From Prevotella sp. UBA6387 (lineage in GTDB: Bacteria; Bacteroidota; Bacteroidia; Bacteroidales; Bacteroidaceae): 30,018 bases of DNA. The position numbers and the translations under genes were made by a program. The stretch is from positions 10,341 through 40,358 of the forward strand of contig DJQL01000046.1 in NCBI GenBank assembly GCA_002437565.1, written 5' to 3'. The notes under the pieces were generated by a model. The model worked only from the letters and a program-made list of their open reading frames with translations, had not been told where the DNA came from and searched no databases. This document shows, piece after piece, positions 1 to 7,312 of the stretch (position 1 is its first letter; each line of letters opens with the position of its first letter).

Positions 1-59
1 TCACGCCGTAAAGCCGACGCGATCACGGCGTAAAGCCAAAACTTTTTGCCCGAAAAGCC
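1..59 (-). repeat. 22-bp tandem repeat array (left), running off the window edge
   Basis: Read on the minus strand, this stretch is built in a 22-base register, each unit opening with GGCTTT. Positions 37-16 read GGCTTTACGCCGTGATCGCG plus TC. Positions 15-1 give the first 15 bases of the next unit before the window ends. Positions 59-38 form a degenerate unit that keeps only the first GGCTTT and the 22-base length. The same family occurs at 24643-24708 on the opposite strand. A period of 22 is not a multiple of three, so this is not a coding repeat. There are no unique spacers, so it is not a CRISPR array. The number of units beyond the left edge cannot be seen. Function unknown. Confidence 0.6.
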
Positions 60-379
60 GCTGACGGTGTTGCCAAAGGGTAGCCCCAAGCCATTTTTCC
101 GCTCTAAAAGCACCAGCTTCCAAGTGTTAAATTTTGGCAATAATATTTTACATTCCAACGCGGACGCTATGTTGCCATCAAGACCGCTGCCATAAAGCTT
201 CCGCAAGTTCAGAACGCCAAGGGAGTGCTTTTACAAACAAATTCAGTAAATTTGCACTTGCTTGTTGAATTCACGGACCCCTGCATCGCAAAATTGCGCA
301 TGAAAAGATTTGGGGAAAACTTTGCGGTTCCAGTTTTTCTTCGTATTTTAGTGCCGTAAAACGTAAATCGGACAAGATC
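60..379. other. Non-coding region upstream of the AAA-ATPase gene
   Basis: I see no convincing gene here. The only long frame, on the minus strand at 209-418, overlaps the start of the AAA-ATPase gene and has no recognisable content. The right part holds a promoter-like element (247-254) and would be a leader of about 120 bases. The left part has no structure I can support apart from the edge of the repeat array. Confidence 0.5.
247..254 (+). promoter_or_regulatory. Predicted -7 promoter element for the AAA-ATPase gene
   Basis: TAAATTTG matches the Bacteroidota -7 consensus TAnnTTTG. No good -33 TTTG lies at the usual distance; the nearest T-rich stretch is at 229-232. Transcription from here would leave a leader of roughly 120 bases before the ATG at 380. 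Confidence 0.4.
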
Positions 380-1945
380 ATGGCAAAAATCGTGAACAAA
401 TATCCCGTGGGGATACAAGACTTCGCGACAATCCGCGAGGAAAGGTATCTCTATGTGGACAAGACCAAATACATAGTGGATTTCAGGGAGAAAGGCATGC
501 GTAACATCTTCCTGAGTCGCCCCCGCCGATTCGGCAAGTCGCTATTTGCCTCTACCCTGCAAGCCTATTTCGAAGGCCGCAAGGAACTGTTCGACGGTCT
601 TGCCATCGCCAGTTACGAGAAGGACTGGGTGAAATATCCTGTGCTCCATTTCGACATGAGCGGTGCCAAGCATTTCGACGGGGAGAGCTTGAAACGTTAT
701 CTCAGTTTGCAACTGAAGCCTTATGAGGATCTCTATGGCAGAGAAGAAGACGAAGTGGATGCCAATGAGCGTTTTGAGGGCATAGTGAAGCGTGCCAACA
801 AACAGACAGGCGAAAAGGTGGTGATAATAATCGACGAATATGACGCCCCCTTGCTCGACGTGGTGCATGAGAAAGACAACTTGGCCACGCTTCGCCTTAT
901 CATGCAGAACTTCTACAGTCCGCTGAAGAAGCTCGGCCCCTATCTTGAGTTTGTTTTCATCACGGGCATCACCAAGTTTTCACAGCTCAGCATCTTCAGC
1001 GAGCTTAACAACCTCGACAACATAAGCCTGCTCGACCAATACTCCGCCATCTGCGGCATCAGCAAGACCGAGCTTACAACGGTGATGAAGCCTGACGTTG
1101 AGGCGTTGGGCGAGGCTCTTGGACTGACTTACGAGGAATGTATGGAGGAATTGCGCCAATACTATGACGGTTATCATTTCAGCCAACGTTCCGAGGATGT
1201 GTTCAATCCTTTCAGCCTTGTAAGGGCACTTAACGGACGGAAGATAGATGCCTATTGGTTTGGCTCAGGCACGCCAACTTATCTCATCAATAGCTTGCGG
1301 AAATATCACATCAACGCGATGGACATAGAGCAGAACGGCGTGAGCGTGGACGATTTCAACGTATCGCCCGAGAACATGACCTCCGTCTTGCCATTGCTCT
1401 ATCAGAGCGGCTATCTCACCATAAAGCAATACAAGCCACTCACAAATAGCTACCGGCTGGGCTACCCTAACCAGGAGGTGAGGATAGGCATGCTGAAGAG
1501 CCTCGCGCCCAATTATCTCTCGCCTGTGTCGGTGGACAACAACCGTCTGGTGAACGAGTTCGTGGAGCTGGTCTATGACGGCGAGATCGATCAGGCAATG
1601 GTTCGCCTGAAAGCCTACCTATCCAGCATCTCGAATAGGCTGAGCAACAAGAACGAACGCGACTTCCAAACGGTCTTTTATCTGATATTCAACTTGATGG
1701 GAGCTCTCATCAGGGTGGAGGAAGACAGTGCCATAGGCAGGGCAGATGCCGTGCTGCATCTTCCTACGGCCATCTATGTGTTCGAACTGAAATATGACGG
1801 TACGGCAGAGGATGCCCTGAAGCAGATAGACGACAAGGGATATCTCATACCCTACTCAGCCGAAGGCAAGCGGCTATACAAGGTGGGAGTGAACTACGAC
1901 AGCAACCAGCGCACCATCGGCAACTGGATTATCAAGGAAGGGTAA
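380..1945 (+). CDS. AAA-ATPase-like protein with C-terminal PD-(D/E)XK nuclease-like domain (521 aa)
   Basis: This matches the Bacteroidota family annotated as AAA-ATPase-like (PF09820) with a PD-(D/E)XK nuclease-like C-terminus (DUF1703/PDDEXK_9); biological role unsettled. The N-terminus has the family opening PVGIQDF at about residues 9-15. The P-loop is RPRRFGKSLF, with lysine 53. The Walker B strand is VVIIIDEYDAPL, with D152 and E153. The C-terminal domain shows GRAD (D456) followed by FELK (E469, K471), the D...ExK pattern of the nuclease fold, and Q482 in the following helix. Full length for the family and no frameshift. It stands alone, with a promoter-like element upstream and an inverted repeat downstream. 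Members occur in many copies per Bacteroidales genome, and both defence and mobile-element roles have been guessed. No transposon ends or partner gene are visible here. Confidence 0.85.
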   Translation: MAKIVNKYPVGIQDFATIREERYLYVDKTKYIVDFREKGMRNIFLSRPRRFGKSLFASTLQAYFEGRKELFDGLAIASYEKDWVKYPVLHFDMSGAKHFDGESLKRYLSLQLKPYEDLYGREEDEVDANERFEGIVKRANKQTGEKVVIIIDEYDAPLLDVVHEKDNLATLRLIMQNFYSPLKKLGPYLEFVFITGITKFSQLSIFSELNNLDNISLLDQYSAICGISKTELTTVMKPDVEALGEALGLTYEECMEELRQYYDGYHFSQRSEDVFNPFSLVRALNGRKIDAYWFGSGTPTYLINSLRKYHINAMDIEQNGVSVDDFNVSPENMTSVLPLLYQSGYLTIKQYKPLTNSYRLGYPNQEVRIGMLKSLAPNYLSPVSVDNNRLVNEFVELVYDGEIDQAMVRLKAYLSSISNRLSNKNERDFQTVFYLIFNLMGALIRVEEDSAIGRADAVLHLPTAIYVFELKYDGTAEDALKQIDDKGYLIPYSAEGKRLYKVGVNYDSNQRTIGNWIIKEG

Positions 1946-2010
1946 GTCTTGTTTTCAAAATCTACTTACCCTCGAAAGTTGCGGATTTAAGGATATAATC
2001 AGAATGTATA

Positions 2011-2027
2011 ACTGCGTATAACGCAGT
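2011..2027. repeat. Small perfect inverted repeat between the AAA-ATPase and receptor genes
   Basis: ACTGCGT-ATA-ACGCAGT is a perfect 7-bp inverted repeat with a 3-base loop, 66 bases after the AAA-ATPase stop and 25 bases before the putative -33 box of the next gene. It could be a weak terminator, although no clear T-run follows (TATTAAATTTC), or an operator for the receptor promoter. I cannot decide between them. Confidence 0.4.
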
Positions 2028-2051
2028 GTATTAAATTTCTTCGGTAGGTAA

Positions 2052-2081
2052 TTTGTATGTCAGTGATTTCTTGTAAATTTG
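2052..2081 (+). promoter_or_regulatory. Predicted promoter (-33/-7) of the outer-membrane receptor gene
   Basis: TTTG at 2052-2055 and TAAATTTG at 2074-2081 are separated by 18 bases, close to the Bacteroidota housekeeping promoter layout (TTTG, then TAnnTTTG). The predicted start of transcription is a few bases after 2081, about 55 bases upstream of the ATG at 2144. This is the best-formed promoter I see in the window. Confidence 0.6.
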
Positions 2082-2143
2082 CGCTTAATATTTGAAGAGA
2101 TAAAAATCGATAGTTTCTGGGCTTTTACACAGCATAAAAACTT

Positions 2144-4486
2144 ATGATTAAGATAGTTGTTTTTATGGCAGCGATGTGTTGCATGAATTTGTCTGTCATG
2201 GCACAATCGTATAAGTTGAATGGTCATGTGTATCTTCAAGACAAGACGCAACCTCTTTCATATGCCTCTATAAGAAATGACAATACCGGCAATGCGGTAT
2301 TGACTGATTCATTAGGTCATTTCGAGATTCAAGTAAATGGTACTGACACCCTTACTTGCAGCTACATAGGCTGCTCTAACAAAGTGGTGCCAGTAACCAA
2401 CCGAAAGGCAGTTGACATTTATCTTAGCGATACATCCTTGAACCTCAATGGCGTGGAAATAGTCGGCAGAAGAAAGCCTATTCAAATGACGGTGGATGGC
2501 TTCGTGGTCAATATGGACGCGATAAGGAAGGACGGGAAATTGCTTTCCGACATTATGTCGCAATTACCTTTGGTAAATGTAAAGAGCAATGTCATTTCCA
2601 TGGCAGGCAAGAGCGGCGTAGTTGTCTATTTGAATAATCACAAGATTTATCTGAAGGGTGGGGAGCTTATGGCTTACTTGAATTCCTTGGGTCTTGAGAA
2701 CATAAGGGAAGTCAAGGTGCTGCCCACTCCTCCAACGAGATATGAGGCAGATGAGAACATTGGCATCATTGAAATAGAGACAACGAGGAAAATAAATCCC
2801 GGTTTACAGTCCAACTTCTTGGGACGGGGCACAATTGGTCGCTACTTGTCTTATGGTGGCTCCGCAAGGGTACTTTACTCAGGAGGCAAGGTCAGCTTTG
2901 AGACTGTGTTGTTGGGAAGTAGGGCAAAGAGCTTCATGCACAGTAGGTACACAAACGATTTTGGCAATTATCTTGTGTCAACCGATTGCCCACGTAAATC
3001 CACGGAAAAGGTTGTCATGGCTTTGTCTTCTTTCAATTATGACATAAACAAGCGCAATAGGGTATCAGCGACATTGCAGTTGCCTTTGCTCAATAGAACA
3101 AAGAATCGGGATATAGCCAATGACACGAGATATTTCACAATTGACAATAGAGTTGATTCCCTAATGTCGTCGAAAGGACAGGGACATTCATCAGACTATC
3201 AAACCAACTTAGAGGTCAACTATGCTTGCGATTTTTCAAATAACTCGAATTTTAACATGACATTTGGTTATGTCAATGGCTATGAGAAAAACTATAGGGA
3301 TTGGCTGTCAGTGACAAAGGCACAGTTTGCAAGTAATGATGAGACATTTTATAGTGCAGGACACCAAAACAATAATATATACACCTTTAAACTCGATTTT
3401 GAGAATGCGCTTGGCAAGTGGGCACTTGGCGAAGGCTATAAACTTTCGTATGTTCACACGACATCATATAACGAAGAAGACGAAAGGCTGGTTGCTGATG
3501 CCTCCTCGACAAATATGTTTGGGTATAGGGAATATGTAAATGCGTTGTATGTTAACGCCGAGAGGTCTTGGGGTTCTTTTCTGTTGAATATTGGTATTAG
3601 GGCGGAACTGACAAACACAAAGGGAATCTCTTATGCGTTGAACGACATTAACAACAATCATTATTTCAGATTATTCCCAAACGTAGGAATAAAGTATTCC
3701 ATTGATGACGAGAATACATTAAACTTGAATTATTCGGGAAGGGTCAAAAGACCAGGGTTTCGCTTGCTGGATCCTTTTCGTTGGTATATAAGCAAGTATG
3801 ATTATTCTGAAGGAAACCCTTTCCTGAAACCATCTTATATACACAATGCCAGCTTGGCTTATATGCACGGTAGTTCACTCTATGCCGAGATGTATTTCAC
3901 GCATACAAAAAATGATTTCGGCAAGATGGTCATATTGGATTCCGATAATGTGCGTAACCAAATAGAAAGAGCCGGAAACTTCTTGAACATATCGGCATGG
4001 GGCATCGATATGGAGTACGATTATCAATTTGGTTCGTGGTTGGAGTCTAACCTTTCAGGTAATGTCTCGTATTCAAGATACGTATCCCATCAACTGGCGT
4101 TCAAGAATACCGCTGGGTGGGGAGGCGTGTTCTCATTGAATAATACATTCTATTTAAGCAAGAAAATCTCTTCGTCCTTATACGTGGAGGATGACATCCC
4201 TGGGTATTATAATTACAGGAAAAACAAGAACTTATTGCTTGTGAACATTGGACTTGCGTATACAGACAAGAAAAGGGGAATGATGGTTAGCCTTAAGGCT
4301 GAAGACCTGTTCAAGAACGCCACCCCGAAATACAGTTACTATTCCAATGGAGTGAGGCAAGAATTCAATAATTATTATGACACCCAACATGTGGAAATAA
4401 CATTAACAAAAAAGATAGGCAATCTGTTTAACAAGAAGAAACCTGCTTTCCAATCTTCCAACTCAGAGGAGAGAAGCAGGTTGTGA
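2144..4486 (+). CDS. TonB-dependent-receptor-like outer-membrane beta-barrel protein (780 aa)
   Basis: Residues 1-21 form a signal peptide ending in VMAQ. Residues of about 22-105 look like a carboxypeptidase-regulatory-like beta-sandwich (KLNGHVYLQ... PLSYASI... CSYIGC). A plug-like segment follows at about 110-215 (KLLSDIMSQLPLV, GVVVYLNNHKIYL, IREVKVLPTPPTRYEADE). The rest is a barrel of alternating aromatic-rich strands of the OMP_b-brl_3 type. The protein ends with a basic, serine-rich tail rather than an aromatic residue. There is no SusD partner, sigma factor or anti-sigma factor beside it, so the substrate cannot be inferred. Single 60-base lines counted inside the gene give about 35-45% G+C, against about 60% for a line in parA, which hints at different ancestry. 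A promoter precedes it and a hairpin follows it, so it is probably monocistronic. Confidence 0.8.
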   Translation: MIKIVVFMAAMCCMNLSVMAQSYKLNGHVYLQDKTQPLSYASIRNDNTGNAVLTDSLGHFEIQVNGTDTLTCSYIGCSNKVVPVTNRKAVDIYLSDTSLNLNGVEIVGRRKPIQMTVDGFVVNMDAIRKDGKLLSDIMSQLPLVNVKSNVISMAGKSGVVVYLNNHKIYLKGGELMAYLNSLGLENIREVKVLPTPPTRYEADENIGIIEIETTRKINPGLQSNFLGRGTIGRYLSYGGSARVLYSGGKVSFETVLLGSRAKSFMHSRYTNDFGNYLVSTDCPRKSTEKVVMALSSFNYDINKRNRVSATLQLPLLNRTKNRDIANDTRYFTIDNRVDSLMSSKGQGHSSDYQTNLEVNYACDFSNNSNFNMTFGYVNGYEKNYRDWLSVTKAQFASNDETFYSAGHQNNNIYTFKLDFENALGKWALGEGYKLSYVHTTSYNEEDERLVADASSTNMFGYREYVNALYVNAERSWGSFLLNIGIRAELTNTKGISYALNDINNNHYFRLFPNVGIKYSIDDENTLNLNYSGRVKRPGFRLLDPFRWYISKYDYSEGNPFLKPSYIHNASLAYMHGSSLYAEMYFTHTKNDFGKMVILDSDNVRNQIERAGNFLNISAWGIDMEYDYQFGSWLESNLSGNVSYSRYVSHQLAFKNTAGWGGVFSLNNTFYLSKKISSSLYVEDDIPGYYNYRKNKNLLLVNIGLAYTDKKRGMMVSLKAEDLFKNATPKYSYYSNGVRQEFNNYYDTQHVEITLTKKIGNLFNKKKPAFQSSNSEERSRL

Positions 4487-4523
4487 ATGAGGCGTTTAGA
4501 GAGAGTTAAGGAAATAAGTAGCT

Positions 4524-4546
4524 CAGCCTTTGCTTATCAAAGGCTG
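4524..4546 (+). terminator. Rho-independent terminator-like hairpin after the receptor gene
   Basis: CAGCCTTTG-CTTAT-CAAAGGCTG is a perfect 9-bp stem with a 5-base loop, followed by GTTTTGGG. It lies 37 bases past the receptor stop codon, in the orientation expected to end that transcript. Confidence 0.6.
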
Positions 4547-4629
4547 GTTTTGGGAAAGGAAGGGAAAAATCGGCATAATTTAGTTGTATGTTAAGCTAAA
4601 AAGCACATTCCTAAATAGTCGGTAAAGAA

Positions 4630-4667
4630 ACAAGCACGCATTGAGAGGTAACTCAAGACGTGCTTGT
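4630..4667 (-). terminator. Terminator-like hairpin after tatD
   Basis: ACAAGCACG (4630-4638) pairs with CGTGCTTGT (4659-4667). Inside, TTGAG pairs with CTCAA across a 2-base mismatch and a 6-base loop. On the minus strand the hairpin begins five bases after the tatD stop and runs into TTCTTTACC, so it suits termination of the tonB-ispA/idsA-tatD transcript. It may also act as a back-up for the convergent receptor gene. Confidence 0.55.
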
Positions 4668-4671
4668 CTCA

Positions 4672-5484
4672 TCACTTATACAATGGAAACGTGCGACGGA
4701 CGTTGTCGTTGGTAATCCTCGCCACGTCGTCAGGTGCCACGCCGTAGCACCGGGCAAGGTTCTCAAGCACAAGGCGCACGAACGCGCTCTCGTTGCGCTG
4801 GCCACGGTTGGGCACGGGAGCCATGTATGGGCTGTCGGTCTCAAGCACGATGCGGCTCAATGGCGCGGAGGCAGGCAAGTCTTCGCGCAAATGGCTGCTC
4901 TTGAACGTGGACACGCCCCCGATGCCAAGCACGAACTTGTCGAATCGGAGATACTCCTCCGCCTCTTTCTGGTTGCCAGTGAAGCAATGGAACACGCCAC
5001 CGGGAAGGTCTTTCTCATAGGCTCGCAAGATGTGCAGAAGTTCGTTTTGAGCCTTCCGGCAATGAATCATGAGCGGCAAACGCGTCTCCACCGACCACTT
5101 CACCTGCTCCTCGAGAGCGGCAAGCTGCTCCGTCTCGAACTCGCGGCTCCAATAAAAATCGAGGCCGCATTCGCCAATGGCGATATAACGCGGTTGCCCT
5201 GCAACGCCAGAGGCGTTGTCGCGCAACGCCTGGCGCATCATCGCCAACACGTCGCGCCAGTCGGCACGCACCTCCTCCGGCTGCAAGCCTATCATGGGAT
5301 AGCAATAGCCAGGATATTGGCGGCACACATCCATGACACTCGCTACCGATGACGCGTCGACACCAGGAAGGAAGATGGCACCTACCCCACTGTCCTTGGC
5401 ACGCTGGATAACCAAGGGCAAGTCGTCCTTGAACTCTTCACCATCGAGGTGGGCATGGGTGTCTACAAACTTATAATCAGGCAT
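4672..5484 (-). CDS. tatD: TatD-family metal-dependent hydrolase / DNase (270 aa)
   Basis: TatD proteins are cytoplasmic TIM-barrel metallohydrolases, several shown to be 3'-5' DNases. The ligand pattern is complete: THAHLD (H10, H12), IGECGLDFYW (E105), LPLMIHCRKA (H141), GGVFHCFTG (H166) and LETDSPYMAP (D217). Length is normal for the family. One oddity is the usual G-[IVL]-HP motif after the second strand, which reads GLQPEE here. That histidine is not a metal ligand in the family, so activity should not be lost. The gene starts 12 bases after the polyprenyl synthase stop and is probably the last gene of the tonB operon. The start MPDYKFVDTHAH places the first strand where the family has it. 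Confidence 0.93.
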   Translation of the reverse strand: MPDYKFVDTHAHLDGEEFKDDLPLVIQRAKDSGVGAIFLPGVDASSVASVMDVCRQYPGYCYPMIGLQPEEVRADWRDVLAMMRQALRDNASGVAGQPRYIAIGECGLDFYWSREFETEQLAALEEQVKWSVETRLPLMIHCRKAQNELLHILRAYEKDLPGGVFHCFTGNQKEAEEYLRFDKFVLGIGGVSTFKSSHLREDLPASAPLSRIVLETDSPYMAPVPNRGQRNESAFVRLVLENLARCYGVAPDDVARITNDNVRRTFPLYK

Positions 5485-5496
5485 CTGTGCAGAAAA

Positions 5497-6480
5497 TTAA
5501 TATTTTCTTGACATCATTTTCTCGGCGTACTGCCTCAACACCGTCTTCTTGGCCTCTTCCACTTTCACGGCATCGAGGTATTTCTTGCTCTGTTCGAAAT
5601 AATAGGCAATCTTGTCGAGTGCGAGTTTGTCCACGCCAATCTCGTTGTATAGTCTCGTCACGGCCGCCACCTTCTCCTCCCGGTCAAAAGTCTTTGCCGT
5701 GATCCAGCGCATCAGTTCCTCGCGCTGGGCGGCGTTGGCATGATTGAAGGCATTGATGAGCATATATGTCTTCTTGTTTGACACTATGTCGCCGCCAATG
5801 GCCTTGCCAAAGACACGCGAGTCGCCATATACATCCAAGAAGTCGTCTTGCAACTGGAACGCCAGCCCCACCTGCTCGCCAAAGTTATAGAGGTTGTCGA
5901 GGTCTTCCTCGGGAGCGTCAGCGAGCGTCGCGCCAATCTTCAATGCGCAAGCCAAGAGCACGCTGGTCTTCAATCGCACCATCTCGATGTATTCCTCCTC
6001 CTTGACATCGGTGCGCTGTTCAAAGTCGATGTCGTATTGCTGCCCCTCGCCTATCTCAAGCGCCGTCTCCGTGAAAATGCCAAGAACCTGAGAGAGCTTA
6101 TCAGTAGGGCACTGTGACATACGCTCATAAGCCAGCACGAGCATGGAGTCGCCAGAGAGGATGGCCTGGTTGGCGTTCCACTTCTTGTGCACGGTAGCGT
6201 GGCCACGACGAAGGTCAGCGTTGTCCATGAGGTCATCGTGCAGGAGCGTATAGTTATGGTAAGTCTCCAATGCGGCCGCTTGCATGAGAATGCTTTCTGG
6301 ATCACTCTTGTAAAGTTGGTAAGCAAGAAGCATGAGCACTGGCCTTATGCGCTTGCCACCCATAGAGAGCACATAGCGAATAGGCTCGTATAGGCTCATT
6401 GGAACACGATTGTATGGAAGGTTAGCCAAAAAATGGTTCACCTTTTCCAAAAGTTCATCCGAAGTATACATCTTAACCAT
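5497..6480 (-). CDS. Short-chain polyprenyl diphosphate synthase (327 aa)
   Basis: This trans-isoprenyl diphosphate synthase condenses IPP onto allylic diphosphates. Both aspartate-rich motifs are present: DDLMD at 82-86, followed by LRRGH, and QLQDDFLD with D212, D213 and D216. Other family motifs are GGKRIRP at 41-47 and the KT motif at 171-172. The first motif is the plain DDxxD, without the two-residue insertion of bacterial farnesyl synthases. The residue five before it is tyrosine (Y77), with another tyrosine at 74. In archaeal-type geranylgeranyl synthases a bulky residue there stops elongation near C20. I therefore expect a C15-C20 product rather than the menaquinone tail, but this is inference. 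A TACTTTTG element at 6492-6485 could be an internal promoter very close to the start; Met4 (6471) is an alternative start. Confidence 0.88.
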   Translation of the reverse strand: MVKMYTSDELLEKVNHFLANLPYNRVPMSLYEPIRYVLSMGGKRIRPVLMLLAYQLYKSDPESILMQAAALETYHNYTLLHDDLMDNADLRRGHATVHKKWNANQAILSGDSMLVLAYERMSQCPTDKLSQVLGIFTETALEIGEGQQYDIDFEQRTDVKEEEYIEMVRLKTSVLLACALKIGATLADAPEEDLDNLYNFGEQVGLAFQLQDDFLDVYGDSRVFGKAIGGDIVSNKKTYMLINAFNHANAAQREELMRWITAKTFDREEKVAAVTRLYNEIGVDKLALDKIAYYFEQSKKYLDAVKVEEAKKTVLRQYAEKMMSRKY

Positions 6481-6504
6481 GAAACAAAAGTAGCTATTCA
6501 GTTC

Positions 6505-7209
6505 TTATAATACGAAATTGACAGGTATGGCGAACATGGTGCGACAAACCTTTCCTTTCTCCATGCCAGGTTTCCATCTCGGCATCATCTTTATGACCCT
6601 AAGGGCCTCCATATCAAGCAATGGATCAACAGACTTTACGACAGTTGGTGATGATATAGAGCCGTCCTTGTTAACTATGAATGACACCACCACCTTGCCC
6701 TGTATCTTTTGTTGTTTAGCCTGGGGTGGATAGCGCAGGTTGCGAGTCAGCCATTTCATGAATTGCACTATTCCGCCCGGGAACTCCGGTATCTGCTCCA
6801 CGGTACGCAACACGGTCGTGTCCTTGTCGGCGGTCACCTGTGGAAGAGCCTCCGTCACGTTGGCGTCTTTCTGCACGGCTTGCCCATCGCCAATGACAAG
6901 TTTGCTCGTCGTTGGAGCTATTTTGTCGGCATTGTCCACGTGAGCCACCTCCTTCACGTTCTGCGTAATCGCCTTTGAAGCCGGAGCCGCCACCGCTGAT
7001 ACCATATCGCGCGTGTCTTGCGGTGCTGACTTCATGGTAAGATCCTCAGCAAGGTCGTCGAGCATGGAGTCGTCTTCCTCGGCAGCGTGTGGGCGTGTGG
7101 TATATTCGAAAGCAGCGAAAAGCAGGGACAGTGCCAGGATAAGCCCCAGTAGGAACCCTGTAGAACGATGGTTGTCCAAATTGGCTTTACCGCTTTTCTT
7201 TATATCCAT
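6505..7209 (-). CDS. tonB: TonB-family energy transducer (234 aa)
   Basis: TonB carries proton-motive-force energy from ExbB/ExbD to outer-membrane receptors. There is a short basic cytoplasmic N-terminus, one membrane anchor at about 18-36 (GFLLGLILALSLLFAAFEY), and a charged, low-complexity periplasmic linker of about 100 residues. A C-terminal TonB domain at about 145-234 is marked by PEFPGGIVQFMKWL, LRYPPQA, GKVVVSFIVNKDGSI and a final PVNFVL. No exbB or exbD lies nearby, as is common for extra TonB paralogues. It is the first gene of an operon with the polyprenyl synthase (24 bases on) and tatD. It is divergent from porQ, from a minus-strand promoter at 7259-7252. Confidence 0.9.
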   Translation of the reverse strand: MDIKKSGKANLDNHRSTGFLLGLILALSLLFAAFEYTTRPHAAEEDDSMLDDLAEDLTMKSAPQDTRDMVSAVAAPASKAITQNVKEVAHVDNADKIAPTTSKLVIGDGQAVQKDANVTEALPQVTADKDTTVLRTVEQIPEFPGGIVQFMKWLTRNLRYPPQAKQQKIQGKVVVSFIVNKDGSISSPTVVKSVDPLLDMEALRVIKMMPRWKPGMEKGKVCRTMFAIPVNFVL

Positions 7210-7250
7210 TCGTCAATGATAATTTTATCCTATACTATCAAAACTTCCTT

Positions 7251-7291
7251 GCAAAATTACATTTATTCTTGAAGAAAAGCTGTAATTTTGC
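7251..7291. promoter_or_regulatory. Face-to-face divergent promoters for tonB and porQ, forming a perfect inverted repeat
   Basis: GCAAAATTAC (7251-7260) and GTAATTTTGC (7282-7291) form a perfect 10-bp inverted repeat with a 21-base spacer. Each arm contains TAATTTTG, the TAnnTTTG -7 consensus: on the minus strand at 7259-7252 for tonB (ATG 7209) and on the plus strand at 7283-7290 for porQ (ATG 7313). Neither has a convincing TTTG -33 box. With this spacing each promoter's upstream region overlaps the other's -7 element, so the two polymerases probably exclude one another. Confidence 0.55.
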
Positions 7292-7312
7292 TGAATAATT
7301 TGGAAAAAATAA

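Noticed and set aside
1..379. End of a gene from the left flank
   Set aside because: No frame shows a plausible protein, and the sequence at the edge is the tandem repeat.
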